Below, in pieces: positions 46,891 to 59,561 of a stretch of 64,000 bases of DNA; positions within the stretch are counted from its first letter, which is position 1; every line of letters starts with the position of its first letter. Source of the DNA: Epichloe hybrida (lineage: Eukaryota > Ascomycota > Sordariomycetes > Hypocreales > Clavicipitaceae); NCBI GenBank assembly GCA_019022495.1, contig JAFEKR010000030.1:496001-560000 (forward strand), read 5' to 3'. The notes below the pieces were generated by a model, which saw nothing but the letters and a program-made list of their open reading frames with translations, had not been told where the DNA came from and ran no database searches. A program made the translations under genes and the position numbers.

Positions 46891-47240
46891 TTAGGGAAAA
46901 ATAAAAGTGGGGTATATTAAGATCTTATAATATTATATAGATTTTTCTTTATTAAGTTAATATTAGCATTGATTCAATTACTATTTTAGTTTATTTACTA
47001 TAAATTATTTAAGTTTCCTTAGTTTTAGATTATTAGTTATATATTAGGGTATAGGGTATATTATATAGGTTTAAGAGGATAATAGAAATCCTTGAATTTC
47101 TTGTTATATTATAAGATTTTAAAATACTAATAAATCTAATTTCTAAGATTTAATATTATATTATTTAACCTAAGTGGTTATTTTACTAAATAATACCCTA
47201 TATATACTTTTAAATTTAATATAAAATAATATATTATAAG

Positions 47241-47497
47241 TGTTAGTTGCACCAAGGTCCTGCGCAGGTAATAAATCCCGTATAAATTAAAGTCAATAAT
47301 AGTTAGTTCGCTAGCTAGGAAAGAGGGAGAAGAGAGGGAAAGTCTAGATGCTAGAAAAGTGGGCGAAATCCGTATATAGGGCATAAAAGGGGGTGGCGAA
47401 TTAATACAGCTAATTATATCGTGTGCATCGTGCCAGACCCACAATTAGTCTAGTCTTTAGCCACGATTAAACCAATGAAAATCCAAAGGAATTAACA
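47241..47497 (-). repeat. 3' LTR of Copia B
   Basis: 257 bp, TGTTAGTTGCACC to GGAATTAACA, with the GTCCTGCGCAGGT palindrome intact. Confidence 0.9.
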
Positions 47498-50400
47498 CTA
47501 GCAGTCTCTCTTTTTCCTTCGTGGCTAAAGAGCTTAAAAACATAATAAAAATCAGATTAAAGGAAAGTGTATACTAGTGGATCCCTTAATAGGAATCCGC
47601 TGCTCTGATTAGCTATTACAGCATTAGTTAATTAAATTAATCCATTAGTCCTTACCTAAGGTCCTGTCCCTTAATATTATAGGTCTTTTTACCTATCCTT
47701 TAACATGAATTGTTAATTCGTTTGAATTAATTAAAGAGAAAAGTAATGAATTTAGTAATGCTTTTGTCATCGCATCTGCCGGATTATTATTGCCGTTAAT
47801 CCATCTGACTTTATAGATCTTATACCTCTTGTATGATTAATAAAGAGCTATAATATTAATCATTAGTCTCTTCTCCTTTATAGTTCCTAGCTTTATAAGA
47901 CATTTATATAACAAAAAAGAATTAGTATAAAGAATTATAGGAATTCAAGGCATCTTTAATTAATCCGTGATCTAATATAAAGTTATGGAAATCGCGTAGG
48001 TAATGTCTACGCCTTAAACCATACTATATAACTCAGAGGCAAGCGCGCTATAAGTAACTCTCTTACTCTTTATTAAGCTATACGTAATAATATTACCTTT
48101 TATAATAAAGGTATTATTATCTTACATTATCTTATTACTAATCACAATCACGTATCTAATCTATAAGCTTAAATCCTTATTGTTAGCAAGTAATCTATCT
48201 ACAAACACAAAGAGCTTTGCCTCTTTAAGAACTAAAGGGATATAATGTAGTTTGTATTATTAATTCTTAATCTACTACTTAAGGTATTTATTAAGGCATA
48301 TAATATCTTCCTTAGAGGGTTCTTAGTGTTAAGCTATAATTAACAAGTTATAGGAAGCTTCTAGTTAACACATAGTTATAATATAGTTTCCTTAGGCTTA
48401 TTATTCCACGTAGTCTTGCTTTACTATTAGGGATTAAGGATTAACTTCCTTAATCTTCTAACTCTAGCCTTTCTAGGTTAAGATTAACGAATTATTGGTG
48501 TTTTAGGTTAAGATATACCTGTTAAAGATAAGGGGATTCTTAGTGGTTAATCATTACTTTTCTTTAGCTATGAAATTAGCCTTCTAGAGCTCTTTCTCTT
48601 CTTTTTGGAAGAAGTTATTATTACTTAGGCCTAATATATTATTAGTTTGCATTCTAACAATACTAAAGAGGTTCTTATTATTTAGAGCTATAATTAATAA
48701 GTAGGGATTATAGGTTAAAGTTATTATATTAAGGTTATCCCTGTGGTAACAGAAGTATATTACCTACTAGTGGGTTCTGGCCTCTGTGATCCTATAAAGA
48801 GGTCTAATTAATTCAATTATAGTCCCTTCCGGAAAGAGATATGTAATCTACTTTAGTAGTCTCACGATAATTAGCCTTATTAGCATTGTGTGCGATTAAG
48901 TGTAGGCTTACGTAATATCGCGAATCTAAAGGTAAATGCCTCTTCTTTTTAATAACGGAGCGATAGCTATAATAAGGCGTTAGCTTGCCTATTATATCGT
49001 TAGCAATTGCGTTAGGATGAATTCTTTTCCTTTATTATTATGGCCTTATATAATAAGACAAGATTTCTTATATAGTGAGTCCGTTCCTTTGCCTTTAATC
49101 TCTCTAACTATATAGGAATTAAAGATTCTATAACCTCTATGCTTTGCTAGGTTAAACTTAACGAATTTAAACATATTATAAGCTTATAGAGCGTTAATCT
49201 TAGCTTAATTAGATTACTTAAAGAGTTTTCCTAGGGTTATAATCTTTCCTTCTTAGCGGAGCTAAAGGGCAAGGTTCTAATCAGCCTCTTCCTTTGCTAT
49301 AAGAAATGCTATACTTAGCATCCCTCTAGTTATAACCTCTTAAATAAAGGCCTCCTCCTAATCTTTATTTATAAGTACATAGAGCTAAATTAGGCTAATA
49401 TCCTTCTTAGGGCTATAAGGTCTTCTCTTCCTTACTTTTATTCCTTTAGGGCATAGTAATAAGTCTTTAACTTAATAGCTTCCCCTTAGGGCCTTTTAGG
49501 CTTTATAAGCCTCTTTATCAGACTCTCCCGCACTTATAAATTACATTATAAGGGCCTTTCTTAGTCTCCCTCGCTTTCTCTTAGCTAGTGCTTACAGCTC
49601 TTTGCCTTCTTCTATTAGAGAATCTCTATTAGTAGTAGTAGTTAGTTATATAATTACTTCTTCCTCTACGTTATTAGGCTTTATCTTCTACTACTCTAGT
49701 CCCTCTGTAATACATAGGTCTTTATAATAGGGCTTTACCACTATAAAGCGGAGCTTTACTAGGCTATAGGGTATATTAATAGTATAGGTCTCTCTATTAG
49801 TAATAAGTAGCTTATATAGGCTATGCCAGCTACCTTTCTCTCTTTACACGTATACATTAGCCTATAGAGGTAGCTAATATATAGGCACTATATTAGGGCT
49901 GTTCTAGGCTTTAAGGGTATTATAGACCTACCATAAAGCAAGATAGCGTTAGACTTCATTAGTAGCTTTATGAATTGCTTTAGCATATTAAATAACAAAG
50001 ACACTTAGTAGTAACTTATCTATTATCCGTAGGTAGCCTCTAAAGACTAGTAGGGTTAGGATAATACTATTTAGGCCTATAGAGTCATTAATTGCTTTAA
50101 CAGCTATTTAAAGACATTATTCTAGTGTAAGTTCTATTCTAATTAAGTCTGTGATAATATTATAGGCTTAGCATAGAGGTCTGTAATATCTCTTAACCTT
50201 TCTAATACTATTATAGGCTTTAATTAGCATCTTATTAGTCTTAATTAATATTAGTTAAGCATAGTGCTTAAACTTAGTGGAAGCAAAGTTATTACTAGCG
50301 TCGTGTATAATCCATTCTGGAGGTCCAAGATAAGTATTAATCTAATATTCGCGAATTATATCCCAGATATCTTAAGCCTTCTGCTTCTTTAGATTGAGGA

Positions 50401-53400
50401 ATTAGGCTACTTAGAATAAGGTTACTAAATCAATAATGTGAAGCACTAGTTAGCTATTAATCTGCATGATATTAATAATAATCTCGTAGTTAAATTCGTG
50501 GTTATCTTTGATTATGAACTTAAATCTGCTAGGGGCCTTTCCGTGTATCTAGTAATAGTAGCAGACTTTAGTTAATTCCTTAATTACCTGGCGTTTAACT
50601 TTATAACTAGCTTAGTAAAGGATCTTTATAAGTTATTAAACAGAAGGGTAACTAAGTTAATAATATAATTAACAGATATCTCCTTCTAAAAGGTAGAAGG
50701 TAACTATTTCCTTCACTTCTAGTAACTACTAAGGATGTCCCTATTGTCGCATAATAGGTACAGTCTTATTACCTTAGATAAGCATGTTAGTAAGGTTATT
50801 AATCTTAACTTACATCTTATCTATATTAGTAATTAAGAAGAGAAAAGGGGTAGCTATGTTAAGGATGTAGAATTCAAGCTCTCTAAGCTCTATAGGCACA
50901 TAAAGGATTCCTTTTATAACTACTAATCCGGCGCTAAATATAATAATTTAGGGTTTGTAGGGGGTTACCTTTAATAAAGGCATTAATCTTAACAGAGCCT
51001 TTACTTATGCCTCTCCTATAGTTAACTTTCCTGTGGCGCTAGTGTTAGGCATAATCCCTCTAAAGACCTCTTCGGAATAGCGTTCTTTAGAGATATAGCA
51101 AATCAAGCCTTTATCGCACTCTTATAGCTCGTAGAGCTCCTACCTAAGGAATGCGTATTAGAAGGCTTAATTATTAAGGGTCGTAAGGATATTAATATTA
51201 GTAGCGTTATAGTTAGTCTATAATCCAGAGTAAAAGAATTATATAATACTTAGGTGTACTATTAATAGTAGCTCCTTAATATTATTATTATTATCTTTAG
51301 CTTCTATATAAGCCATAAGATATACTTCCTAATTCTTACCTAAGCCTTTATTAGGCTTATCCTTATTCTACCCTTTATAGGAGGCAAGGAATACTTAGAA
51401 TCTCTTCTCTAAAGGGGGTATATAGTGTATCTTACTAGCCTACTAGTAGTCTTTCTCCTTTTAATACTCTTTGGCGAAGTAATTAAAAGACTAGCAGCCG
51501 CTCTTACCACATATAAAGTAACGCTTAGTGCTTAGCCTAGGACTTTATTTGTAATAGCTTCCTCTGCTATAGGATTATTATCTATACTAATAATTAGTAA
51601 ATATAGCCTCTAGAGAGTCTCCTTATTAGTACTAAAGGTATTAGGAGGACTTCTTATTTAATTCTATAATAGTAATTACTTTATAGAGGTCTCTAGTAAG
51701 ACTCTTAAAGCCTGCGGAGTATATATATTCCACTATCTAATATTTGGGCACACTAGCTATAGCGTTTAAGGCCTGCTTATAGAGTTTAGTATCTACTATT
51801 TTAGCAAGGTATAGACCTCTATAGATTTTCTTAAGGGTTAATAATATAATCTTAAGGTAATTAAGCTTACTTTTATTAGGGTTCTTCTTAATTATACTCT
51901 TTAGTGTTATACTACTCTATTTGTAGTAATAGAATTACTAGTTACTTTCTGTCTTAAAGCACTAATAGATATAAGTAATTATCTCTTTATAGGAATAGTT
52001 ATTCCTAAAGAGGTAATTAAGGTAGTATTACTTAGTATTACCTATTAATATAATAGGGAAAGCCTTCTAATAATGTATTTAAGGAAGGTTAATTTTATTA
52101 CACTTATTTTTAAAGAGCGTAATCTTTAGCGTTAAGAAGTTATATAGCTTTCCACTATAGTAGTCGCTATCCTTATATATCTTCGTAAGCTCTGAGATCT
52201 TCTTTGTAATCTAATCTTTAGAGGGGAATTACTATAAAGGCATAATTTATTATAAATAATAGTCTACTAGTTGTTCTTAATAATAATTATCTAGATAGAG
52301 CTATTAATATAATAGGGATTATTATAAGGGTTCTTGTAAGGGTTTGAGCAATCTCTAGGGTTAGGGAAGGTTAATTTCTAGGGTAGGTTATTAGGGCTAT
52401 TAATATTAAGGTTCTAGGGGTTTAGAAGATTGTGGTCTTTCTTATAATCTTTCCTATAACTAAAGGGGTATTAAGGTTTAATAAAGCACTTCCTTAAGCA
52501 ATGCTAGGATTAAATATCCTAGGCCTTACCTGATAAGGACGCCGTAATCTTATAAAGAATTACGTAATTCTTTAATAATATCCTTAGATGCCCTTTTAAA
52601 GGTGTCTTTAGACTAGCCTTTAAAGTCTTCTTAGAATAATTCCTATAGGTTATTATCTCTCTAACCTTAATGCTTACTAAGGTTAATAAATCTTATAATC
52701 TAGTTATTAAGCTTAAGCTACGTAGTAGTCTCTAGATCTAGCTTAACAGATTCTTTCTAATCGCTAGAGAGGTTATAAGTAAGCTATTAAAGGCGTAAGG
52801 GTAATTCATACTCTTAGGGTCTTTTAGGGGTAATAGTTAGAGCCTTACTATCACTAGTAGCCTTTACCCTTATAGAAGGTCTAGATTCCTCTACTATCTT
52901 TAACTATAAAAGAAACGTTACTAATTTATTATTTTTACTACTAATTAAGCTCCTATGTTTACCTATTACTATTATAAGGTTTTTCTTTCGCATTTTAGGA
53001 GCGTTATTACTCTAATAAAATCAGAAGATTGCGAAAACAGGAAAAACAGAAGAAAAAGTAGCAGAAGTAGTAAAAGTAGCGACAAGAACAAATCAATAGA
53101 GATAAAGAAAGCAACAGAAGTTCTAAAAGTAACTAGAAAAATAATAGGAAAAGTAACAAGGGAATAATAGGAATTACCACTTCCTATTTTCGTAAAAAGA
53201 AGGGAAGGAGGTAATCTCTCTTTCTTACTAATAAGTATAGGGTAAATAGCACTAATAATAAAGGGGGCAAAAAACAAGCAGTAGATGCTTGTAGGGAGAG
53301 ATTAAAGGTCTATCAGAAGGTAATATATCAAAGGGAATTTATAGGTAAGTCAGCTAGCTTAGCTAAGGTTATTTAACGTTAGGTTCGAAATAAATGCCTC

Positions 53401-53712
53401 GTGGCAATAGATTCGGTTAGTTAGTTAGTTTTCTCATAATAGACAATAAAATCAACAATTAATAATAATATCCTAGATAGATATAACAAAGTTATATCCC
53501 TAAGCCTAAGGGTTAATAGATTAATTCCTTAGAAGCCTAATAAGCCCGTAACTAGGATTCTAGTCTCTTCCTTTAGCACACTTATGTAGTTATGCCTCTC
53601 TACCGTAATAACTATTACAGCATAACAAGGGGTAGTGGCAGTGGTGTTTGTAAAAATATCTCTTCTTATAATACCTAGCTTATCTATAGTTATAAAGTTA
53701 ACTACTAATTAG

Positions 53713-53969
53713 TGTTAGTTACACTAAGGTCCTACGTAGGTAATAAATCCTATATAAATTAAAGTTAATAATAGTTAGTTTGCTAGCTAGGAAAGAGGGA
53801 GAAGAGAGGGAAAGTCTAGATGCTAGAAAAGTAAGCGAAATCCGTATATAGGGCATAAAAGGGGGTGGCGAATTAATGCAGCCAATCATATCGCGTGTAT
53901 CGCGCCGGACCCACAATTAGTCCGGTCTTTGGCTACGATTGAACCGATGAAGATCCGAAGGAATTAACA
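53713..53969 (-). repeat. 5' LTR of Copia B
   Basis: 257 bp, TGTTAGTTACACT to GGAATTAACA. Differs from its partner by transitions and is followed by the ATAAG duplication. Confidence 0.9.
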
Positions 53970-54229
53970 ATAAGTCTAAATAATTATATTAAGGACTAAT
54001 ATAAAAATCTTTAAGAAGCCTATATTATTTAAAGTTAATTAATTTAAAATAGAATATAAAATCTATTTATTTAGAATTAATAAATAAATATTATACTTTT
54101 AAAAAATAAAAGTTTATTTCTTTTTAGTAAAGGTAATTAAAAAGCTAGTAAGTTATTTAGGTTTATAAGAATTTAAAGCTATAAAATAATAATATAGTGT
54201 ATTTAAGGTATAAATAAAAATTAAGTATA

Positions 54230-55805
54230 AAAATAAGGTTTATTTATAATATAATTAACTTTTTTATAGCTTATTTACCTAGTTATATATAATTTTCTTT
54301 TAAAAAAGAGGTATTTTCTAAAGTAAGTTTAAAAGTAAGTATTACTAAAGAGCGTTGCTATTCGGAGCTGTGTTTTCTTGCTACTCGGCGCTGTACCCAC
54401 ATAAGGATTTGTCCTAGCCGCATTTGGTTAGCTAGCTTGATTGCCATACCCTCCCGTAGAAAACACACGTAATATCATAGAATCTAACCCCGCACTCTGA
54501 ATTACATTACAATAACAGCAGATTTTTTAATTAAACGCGCATGAGGCTCGCGAATTCGCTTAAAAACGCGATTTCTAGTGTTTTTAGCTAGCCTAACTAA
54601 TTATTCTAACCTCTTCTAACCTCTTTGACTATCTATGCTAGCTGCTGCGCAGCCGCGATCGCGACTGTAATAGAGAGAAGCTTCCTATTTTTTTTACTAG
54701 GGAGTATTACATAAATTTAGTGGCGGGGCGTGGGATGTGGGATGTGGCCGTATTACATTGTGGGTATAGCGCCGAGTAGCAAGAAAACACAGCTCCGAAT
54801 AGCAACGCTCATTACTAAATAGTATAACTTATTTATAGCTTATTTGCTTAGATATTTATAATTTTTTTTTAAAAAGAAAGTATATATAAAAGTAAGTCTA
54901 AAGTAGGTTTTACTAATAATAGTATTAACTTCTTTATAGCGTATTTACTTAGATATATATGATTTTCTATTAAAAAGATAGTATACTTAAAAGTGGATTT
55001 AAAGTGGGTCTTACTAATTATAGTATAAGCTTCTTAATAGCTTATTTACTAAGATATTTATGATTTTCTCTTAAAAAGATAGTATACTTAAAAGTGGGTC
55101 TAAAGTGGGTCTTACTAATAATAGTATTAACTTCTTTATAGCTTATTTGCTAAGATATTTATGATTTTCTCTTAAAAAGAAGGCGTATATAAAAGTGGGT
55201 CTAAAGTGGGTCTTACTAATAATAGTATTAACTTCTTTATAGCTTATTTACTTAGATATATATGATTTTCTATTAAAAAGATAGTATACTTAAAAGTGGA
55301 TTTAAAGTAGGTCTTACTAATTATAGTATAAACTTCTTTATAGCTTATTTACTAAGATATTTATGATTTTCTCTTAAAAGATAGTATACTTAAAAGTGGG
55401 TCTAAAGTGGGTCTTACTAATAATAGTATTAACTTCTTTGTAGCTTATTTACTTAGATATATATGATTTTTTATTAAAAAGAAAGTATACTTAAAAGTGG
55501 ATCTAAAGTGGGTCTTACTAATTATAGTATTAACTTCTTAATAGCTTATTTGCTAAGATATTTATGATTTTCTCTTAAAAAGAAGGTGTATATAAAAGTG
55601 GGTCTAAAGTGGGTCTTACTAATAATAATATTAACTTCTTTATAGCTTATTTGCTTAGATATATATGATTTTTTATTAAAAAGAAAGTATACTTAAAAGT
55701 AGGTTTAAAGTAAGCCTTATGAATTATAGTACTTACTTCTTTATAGCTTATTTACTTAAATATATATGATTTTCTATTAAAATAAGTATACTTAAAAGTA
55801 AGTTT
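54230..55805 (+). repeat. ~101-bp tandem array inside the hAT-like element
   Basis: About ten to eleven units share AAGTGGGTCTAAAGTGGGTC, TTACTAATAATAGTATTAAC and a TTTATAGCTTATTTACTTAG block. The TTACTAA landmark recurs near 55,012, 55,113, 55,213, 55,315, 55,415, 55,516 and 55,617, a period of about 101 bp. The first unit is interrupted by the MITE at 54,350-54,810. Differences between units are mostly transitions. Confidence 0.88.
54350..54810. mobile_element. 461-bp Mutator-like MITE
   Basis: It starts GAGCGTTGCTATTCGGAGCT and ends with the exact inverse. The terminal inverted repeats are about 51 bp with a single mismatch. A 9-bp duplication ATTACTAAA lies at 54341-54349 and 54811-54819. 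Long TIRs and a 9-bp TSD are the Mutator/MULE hallmark. The interior has normal GC (GCAGCCGCGATCGCGAC), almost no RIP damage, and no coding frame. It interrupts one unit of the 101-bp array, so it inserted after the array formed. Confidence 0.88.
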
Positions 55806-55984
55806 TTAATATTTTTCTAAGAAATAAGCTTAAAAAGTAAGTTTTATTAGTTTTATAAGTTATAATTAAGATTAGTATAGTAATTTAACCTTAATCTATA
55901 TTTTAAGAAACCTAATATATACTTTTCTAATTATTTAAGTTATTTTTTACTATTAATTTCTAATTACTTTACCTAAATATTAAA

Positions 55985-56153
55985 AAATAAAAAATAATTA
56001 CATTTAATTACAAATAATTACATGTAATGTAATGTAATGTGTGAAAGGGGGGTGTAATGTAATGTAATGTAATGTGTAATGTAATGTAATGTGTAATAAT
56101 TACATTACATTACAAACATTACACAATGTAATGTAATGTAATGTGATGCTCTG
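55985..56153. repeat. Right terminal and subterminal repeats of the hAT-like element
   Basis: A dense field of GTAATG and CATTAC units in both orientations, capable of folding, ending GATGCTCTG at 56,153 directly before the ACAACCCG duplication. Confidence 0.75.
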
Positions 56154-56161
56154 ACAACCCG

Positions 56162-56753
56162 TAACACTAGTAATAGAATTACTAGCTAAATAGCATTAGA
56201 CTATTTGATTAAGATAATGAACACATTTTTAAAATCAATATAATAGCTAGACAAGGCCACTAGACAAACCGCTATTATTACTGTAATAGTAATTCCTATT
56301 TAGCTATGAAGTGTGACACGCTAGGATTTAATAAGATGTCGAAGTTTGCTATTTACAACCTAGCTATCTGTATTTTAGTAATTAGGGATGACATAAGATA
56401 ACAAATCATACTACTTGTCTTACTTTTAAAGTTCCTTTAGATTAGTAGCTATGCGTATAGGCTAGCTATGTTTTAGGTCAAATACTTCCTAGATAGTAAG
56501 ATTACCTATATAATCCCTAGGATTAAGAAATATAGTCCTTATAGAGGTAAAAGCTAGGATATGTTATTAGATAAATAAGAAATATTTAATCAAATAGAAA
56601 GCTAGTTTAACCCCGCTAAATACCGCCTAGAAAGGGAGGTCTAGGTAACGTTAATCTTACGAAGGGAGCCCTTAGGTATAGTCTTGGCAATCACGTTTAA
56701 GAAGTCATATATGAAAGAAGAGAAGGTAGATAACTATAACGGAAAGATTATAG
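56162..56753 (+). pseudogene. Middle fragment of the plus-strand Gypsy polyprotein
   Basis: The plus-strand reading runs with few stops (LILRREPLGIVLAITFKKSY and KEEKVDNYNGKII) and joins in frame to 59,564 once the small LTR element is removed. Domain not recognised; probably gag or the gag-pol border. Confidence 0.5.
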
Positions 56754-57236
56754 TGTGTGGCTAGGAATATGACCCCTAGAGACCTCTCTCACAAGACCTC
56801 TAGCCCCTTGGACCTCGGATCTATCGGATTGTCGGATCAATTTAACCACATTGGATCCGGCCTAGCCCCTGACCCCCTAGCTAGATAAAAACCCTAGATT
56901 CCCTCCCTTTTGATAGAAAATCAACTCTCCCTTCGTTGCCTTTGGCTTGGATTGTTCAAATTGAGATTTTACCTGTGTTTTCCTGAGATAAATATGAGCT
57001 TATTTGAGATTATTTGAGATTATCTAGCTGCCTAGCTAGGCAGCTTTTCCTAGCTTCGATCCTCGCAATGGATTGCAAATATCGCAGACCTAGATCCCAA
57101 TATCTAGGTTTAATTTCTGATATCGTTGAATTCGTCAATACCGTCAATTTCGTCATTTTCGTCATCTTCATTGGCATTATCATTATTGTTAAATCCCTCT
57201 TTTCCGTTGTTTTGGGGTGGTTGTTTTGCCCTGATA
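56754..57236 (+). repeat. Left LTR of the small LTR element
   Basis: About 483 bp. Contains a 100-codon frame from the ATG at 57,068 that overruns the LTR end. Ends in CCCTGATA. Confidence 0.75.
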
Positions 57237-57404
57237 AAAATGGTGGAGAAACGGGGAATGGTCCTGTCAGACCTCTCGCCGCCGTTAGATTTAATAATAA
57301 ATCCCTCCTGACATTGCCTTTACGATTATCCCCTCTGGTTATCCCCTCGTATGATTATTATAATTATTAGTAGCTTCTTACCTCTTTTCCTTTTGATCTA
57401 GGTC

Positions 57405-57775
57405 GGCTAGATCGGATCCCTTCATTCCGATCAATTGATCTAGGTTATCTAACTAGTCTGGCATCGTCAAAATCGTCAGATTAGTCAGATTGATTAATCA
57501 GGACCTCTACGACCTTTTCCCTCTTTGATCCGGGCAGCTAGATCAAATCCCTTCATTCCGATCAATTGATCTAGGTCATCTGACTAGTCTGACATTGTCA
57601 AAATCGTCAGATTAGTCAGATTGATTGATCAGGACCTCTACGACCTTTTTCCCCTTCGATCCGGGTCAGCTAGATCGAATCCCTTCGTTCCGATCAATTG
57701 ATCTAGGTCATCTGACTAGTCTGATATCGTTAAAATTATCAGATTCGTCAGATTGATTGATCGGGACTGCTACAA
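57405..57775 (+). repeat. Three ~122-bp tandem copies in the small LTR element
   Basis: Units contain TTCCGATCAATTGATCTAGG, then GTCAGATTAGTCAGATTGAT and GACCTCTACGACCTTTT. The GATCAATTGATC part is palindromic. Confidence 0.82.
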
Positions 57776-57794
57776 CCTCTTTTTTTTTTCTTAT

Positions 57795-57905
57795 GGCCTA
57801 GACCTTCCTTTCTATCTTCGACCTTTTCTTCCGATTTTCGACTTTCTTTTCTATCTTTGACCTTTTCTTCCGATTTTCGACCTTCTTTTCTGATTTTCGA
57901 CCTTC
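57795..57905 (+). repeat. ~20-bp pyrimidine-rich tandem units
   Basis: About five imperfect units of CTTCTTTTCTGATTTTCGAC type, between the 122-bp and 144-bp arrays. Confidence 0.7.
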
Positions 57906-58019
57906 CGACCTGCCCTAGCTAGCTCGCTAGCTAGCCCGAATTGATTTAATACCCTAGTTTTGCTTAGCTATCCGTTGGGGAGGTAAGCAGCTAGACCTTC
58001 GAATTCGATCTTTAATAAA

Positions 58020-58855
58020 TCGGGTCTTTTCATCAAATCAATCGATCTATCGTCTGACGAGGCCTCTGACCGTTGAAGACCTCTCTAACTGATGATTTCC
58101 CTGACTTTTAAAGGGGAATCTGATATCAGAAGGTCTGCTAAAGGGGTCTCTGCCGATCAAAAAGGTCTCTTTTCATCAGATCAATCGATCAGACCGTCTG
58201 ATGAGACCTCTGACCGTTGAAGACCTCTCTGACTGACGATTTCTCTGACGATTGAAGGGGAATCTGATGTTAGAAGGTCTGCTGAAGGGGTCTCTGCCGA
58301 TCGAAAAGGTCCCTTTTCATTACATCAATTGATCTATCGTCTGACGAGGCCTCCGACCGTTGAAGACCTCTCTGACTGACAATTTCCCTGACTTTTGAAG
58401 GGGAATCTAATGTCAGAAGGTCTGCTGAAGGGGTCTCTGCCGATCGAAAAGGTCTCTTTTCATTAGATTAATCGATTAGACCGTCTGATGAGACCTCCGA
58501 CCGTTGAAGACCTCTCTGACTGACGATTTCCCTGACTTTTGAAGGGGAATCTGATGTCAGAAGGTCTGCTGAAGGGGTCTCTGATGATTGAAAAGGTCCC
58601 TTTTCATCAATCAATTGATCTGTTGTCTGACGAGGCCTCCGACCGTTGAAGACCTCTCTGACTGACGATTCCTCTGACGATTGAAGAGGAATCTGACTGT
58701 CAGAAGGTCTACTGAAGGGGTCTCTGCCGATCGAAAAGGTCCCTTTTCATTACATCAATTGATCTATCGTCTGACGAGGCCTCCGACCGTTGAAGACCTC
58801 TCTGACGATTTCCCTGACTTTTGAAGGGGAATCTGACTATCAGAAGGGTCTTCTA
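58020..58855 (+). repeat. Six ~144-bp tandem copies in the small LTR element
   Basis: The landmark GACCGTTGAAGACCTCTCTG recurs near 58,067, 58,210, 58,353, 58,498, 58,640 and 58,783. Each unit also holds GAAGGGGAATCTGA, AGAAGGTCTGCTGAAGGGGT and CTTTTCAT...GATC blocks. Confidence 0.88.
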
Positions 58856-59033
58856 TTACGGATTAATTGATGACCCCTTTGATTGATTGATGGATAGGAA
58901 AGGAGGGGGCTGAAAATCACGAATTTTTTTTTTTATCTTATGATTTTATTACTTATTTCCCTTTTTATTGTTTTTTTTTTTAGTTACTGTTTTCCCTTTC
59001 CTAGGGACTAGGAAGGGAAAACAGTTAGGGAGG

Positions 59034-59561
59034 TGTTATGTGGCTAGGAATATAACCCCTAGAGACCTCTCTCACAAGACCTCTAGCCCCTTGGACCTCG
59101 GATCTATCGGATCCCTCGAGACCTCTAGCCCCTTTGACCTCGGATCTATCGGATTGTCGGATCAATTCAACCACATTGGATCCGGCCTAGCCCCTGACCC
59201 CCTAGCTAGATAAAAACCCTAGATTCCCTCCCTTTTAATAGAAAATTAACTCTCCCTTCGTTGCCTTTGGCTTGGATTGTTCAAATCGAGATTTTACCTG
59301 TGTTTTCCTAAGATAAATATGAGCTTATTTAAGATTATTTGAGATTATCTAGCTGCCTAGCTAGGTAGCTTTTCCTAGCTTCGATCCTCGCGATGGATCG
59401 CAAATATCGCAGACCTAGATCCCGATATCTAGGTTCAATTTCTGATATCGTTGAATTCGTCAATACCGTCAATTTCGTCATTTTCGTCATCTTTATCGGC
59501 ATCATTATTATCGTCAGATCCCTCTTTTCCGTTGTTTTGGGGTGGTTGTTTTGCCCCGACA
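59034..59561 (+). repeat. Right LTR of the small LTR element, with internal 42-bp duplication
   Basis: It matches the left copy but carries an extra 42 bp in which the block ACCTCTAGCCCC...GGATCTATCGGA is doubled (about 59,110-59,152). Contains the corresponding small frame from the ATG at 59,393. Ends in CCCCGACA. Confidence 0.75.

Larger units (their letters stand above)
47241..53969 (-). mobile_element. Copia (Ty1) retrotransposon B, nearly complete, less mutated
   Basis: This 6,729-bp element has 257-bp LTRs at 47241-47497 and 53713-53969. The target duplication ATAAG is perfect (47236-47240 and 53970-53974). It belongs to the same family and orientation as Copia A and aligns along its length. 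It keeps more CG, CA and TG, so it is younger or less RIP-exposed. The RNase H region is near 48,010-48,210 on the minus strand. A purine tract (reverse of CTCTCTTTTTCCTTC) abuts the 3' LTR. Frames are still broken by stops. It is inserted in the hAT-like element. Confidence 0.9.
46825..56153. mobile_element. hAT-like DNA transposon, non-autonomous, with nested Copia and MITE
   Basis: The termini are CAGAGCATGTAATG and its near-inverse GTGATGCTCTG. Both flanks carry the same 8 bp, ACAACCCG (46817-46824 and 56154-56161), a perfect duplication of the length hAT elements make. Subterminal fields of GTAATG/CATTAC repeats lie at both ends. Removing Copia B and the MITE with their duplications leaves about 2.1 kb, mostly a 100-bp tandem array, with no transposase frame. 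It is therefore probably mobilised in trans. It is inserted in the plus-strand Gypsy element. Confidence 0.75.

Noticed and set aside
52972..53277. A 101-codon Leu-rich minus-strand frame in Copia B
   Set aside because: The Leu run is the complement of an AAG/AGA-rich low-complexity tract, so it is not evidence for a membrane protein.
55985..56153. CRISPR-like or telomeric array
   Set aside because: The short GTAATG/CATTAC words have no regular spacers, are not TTAGGG, and sit exactly at a transposon terminus.
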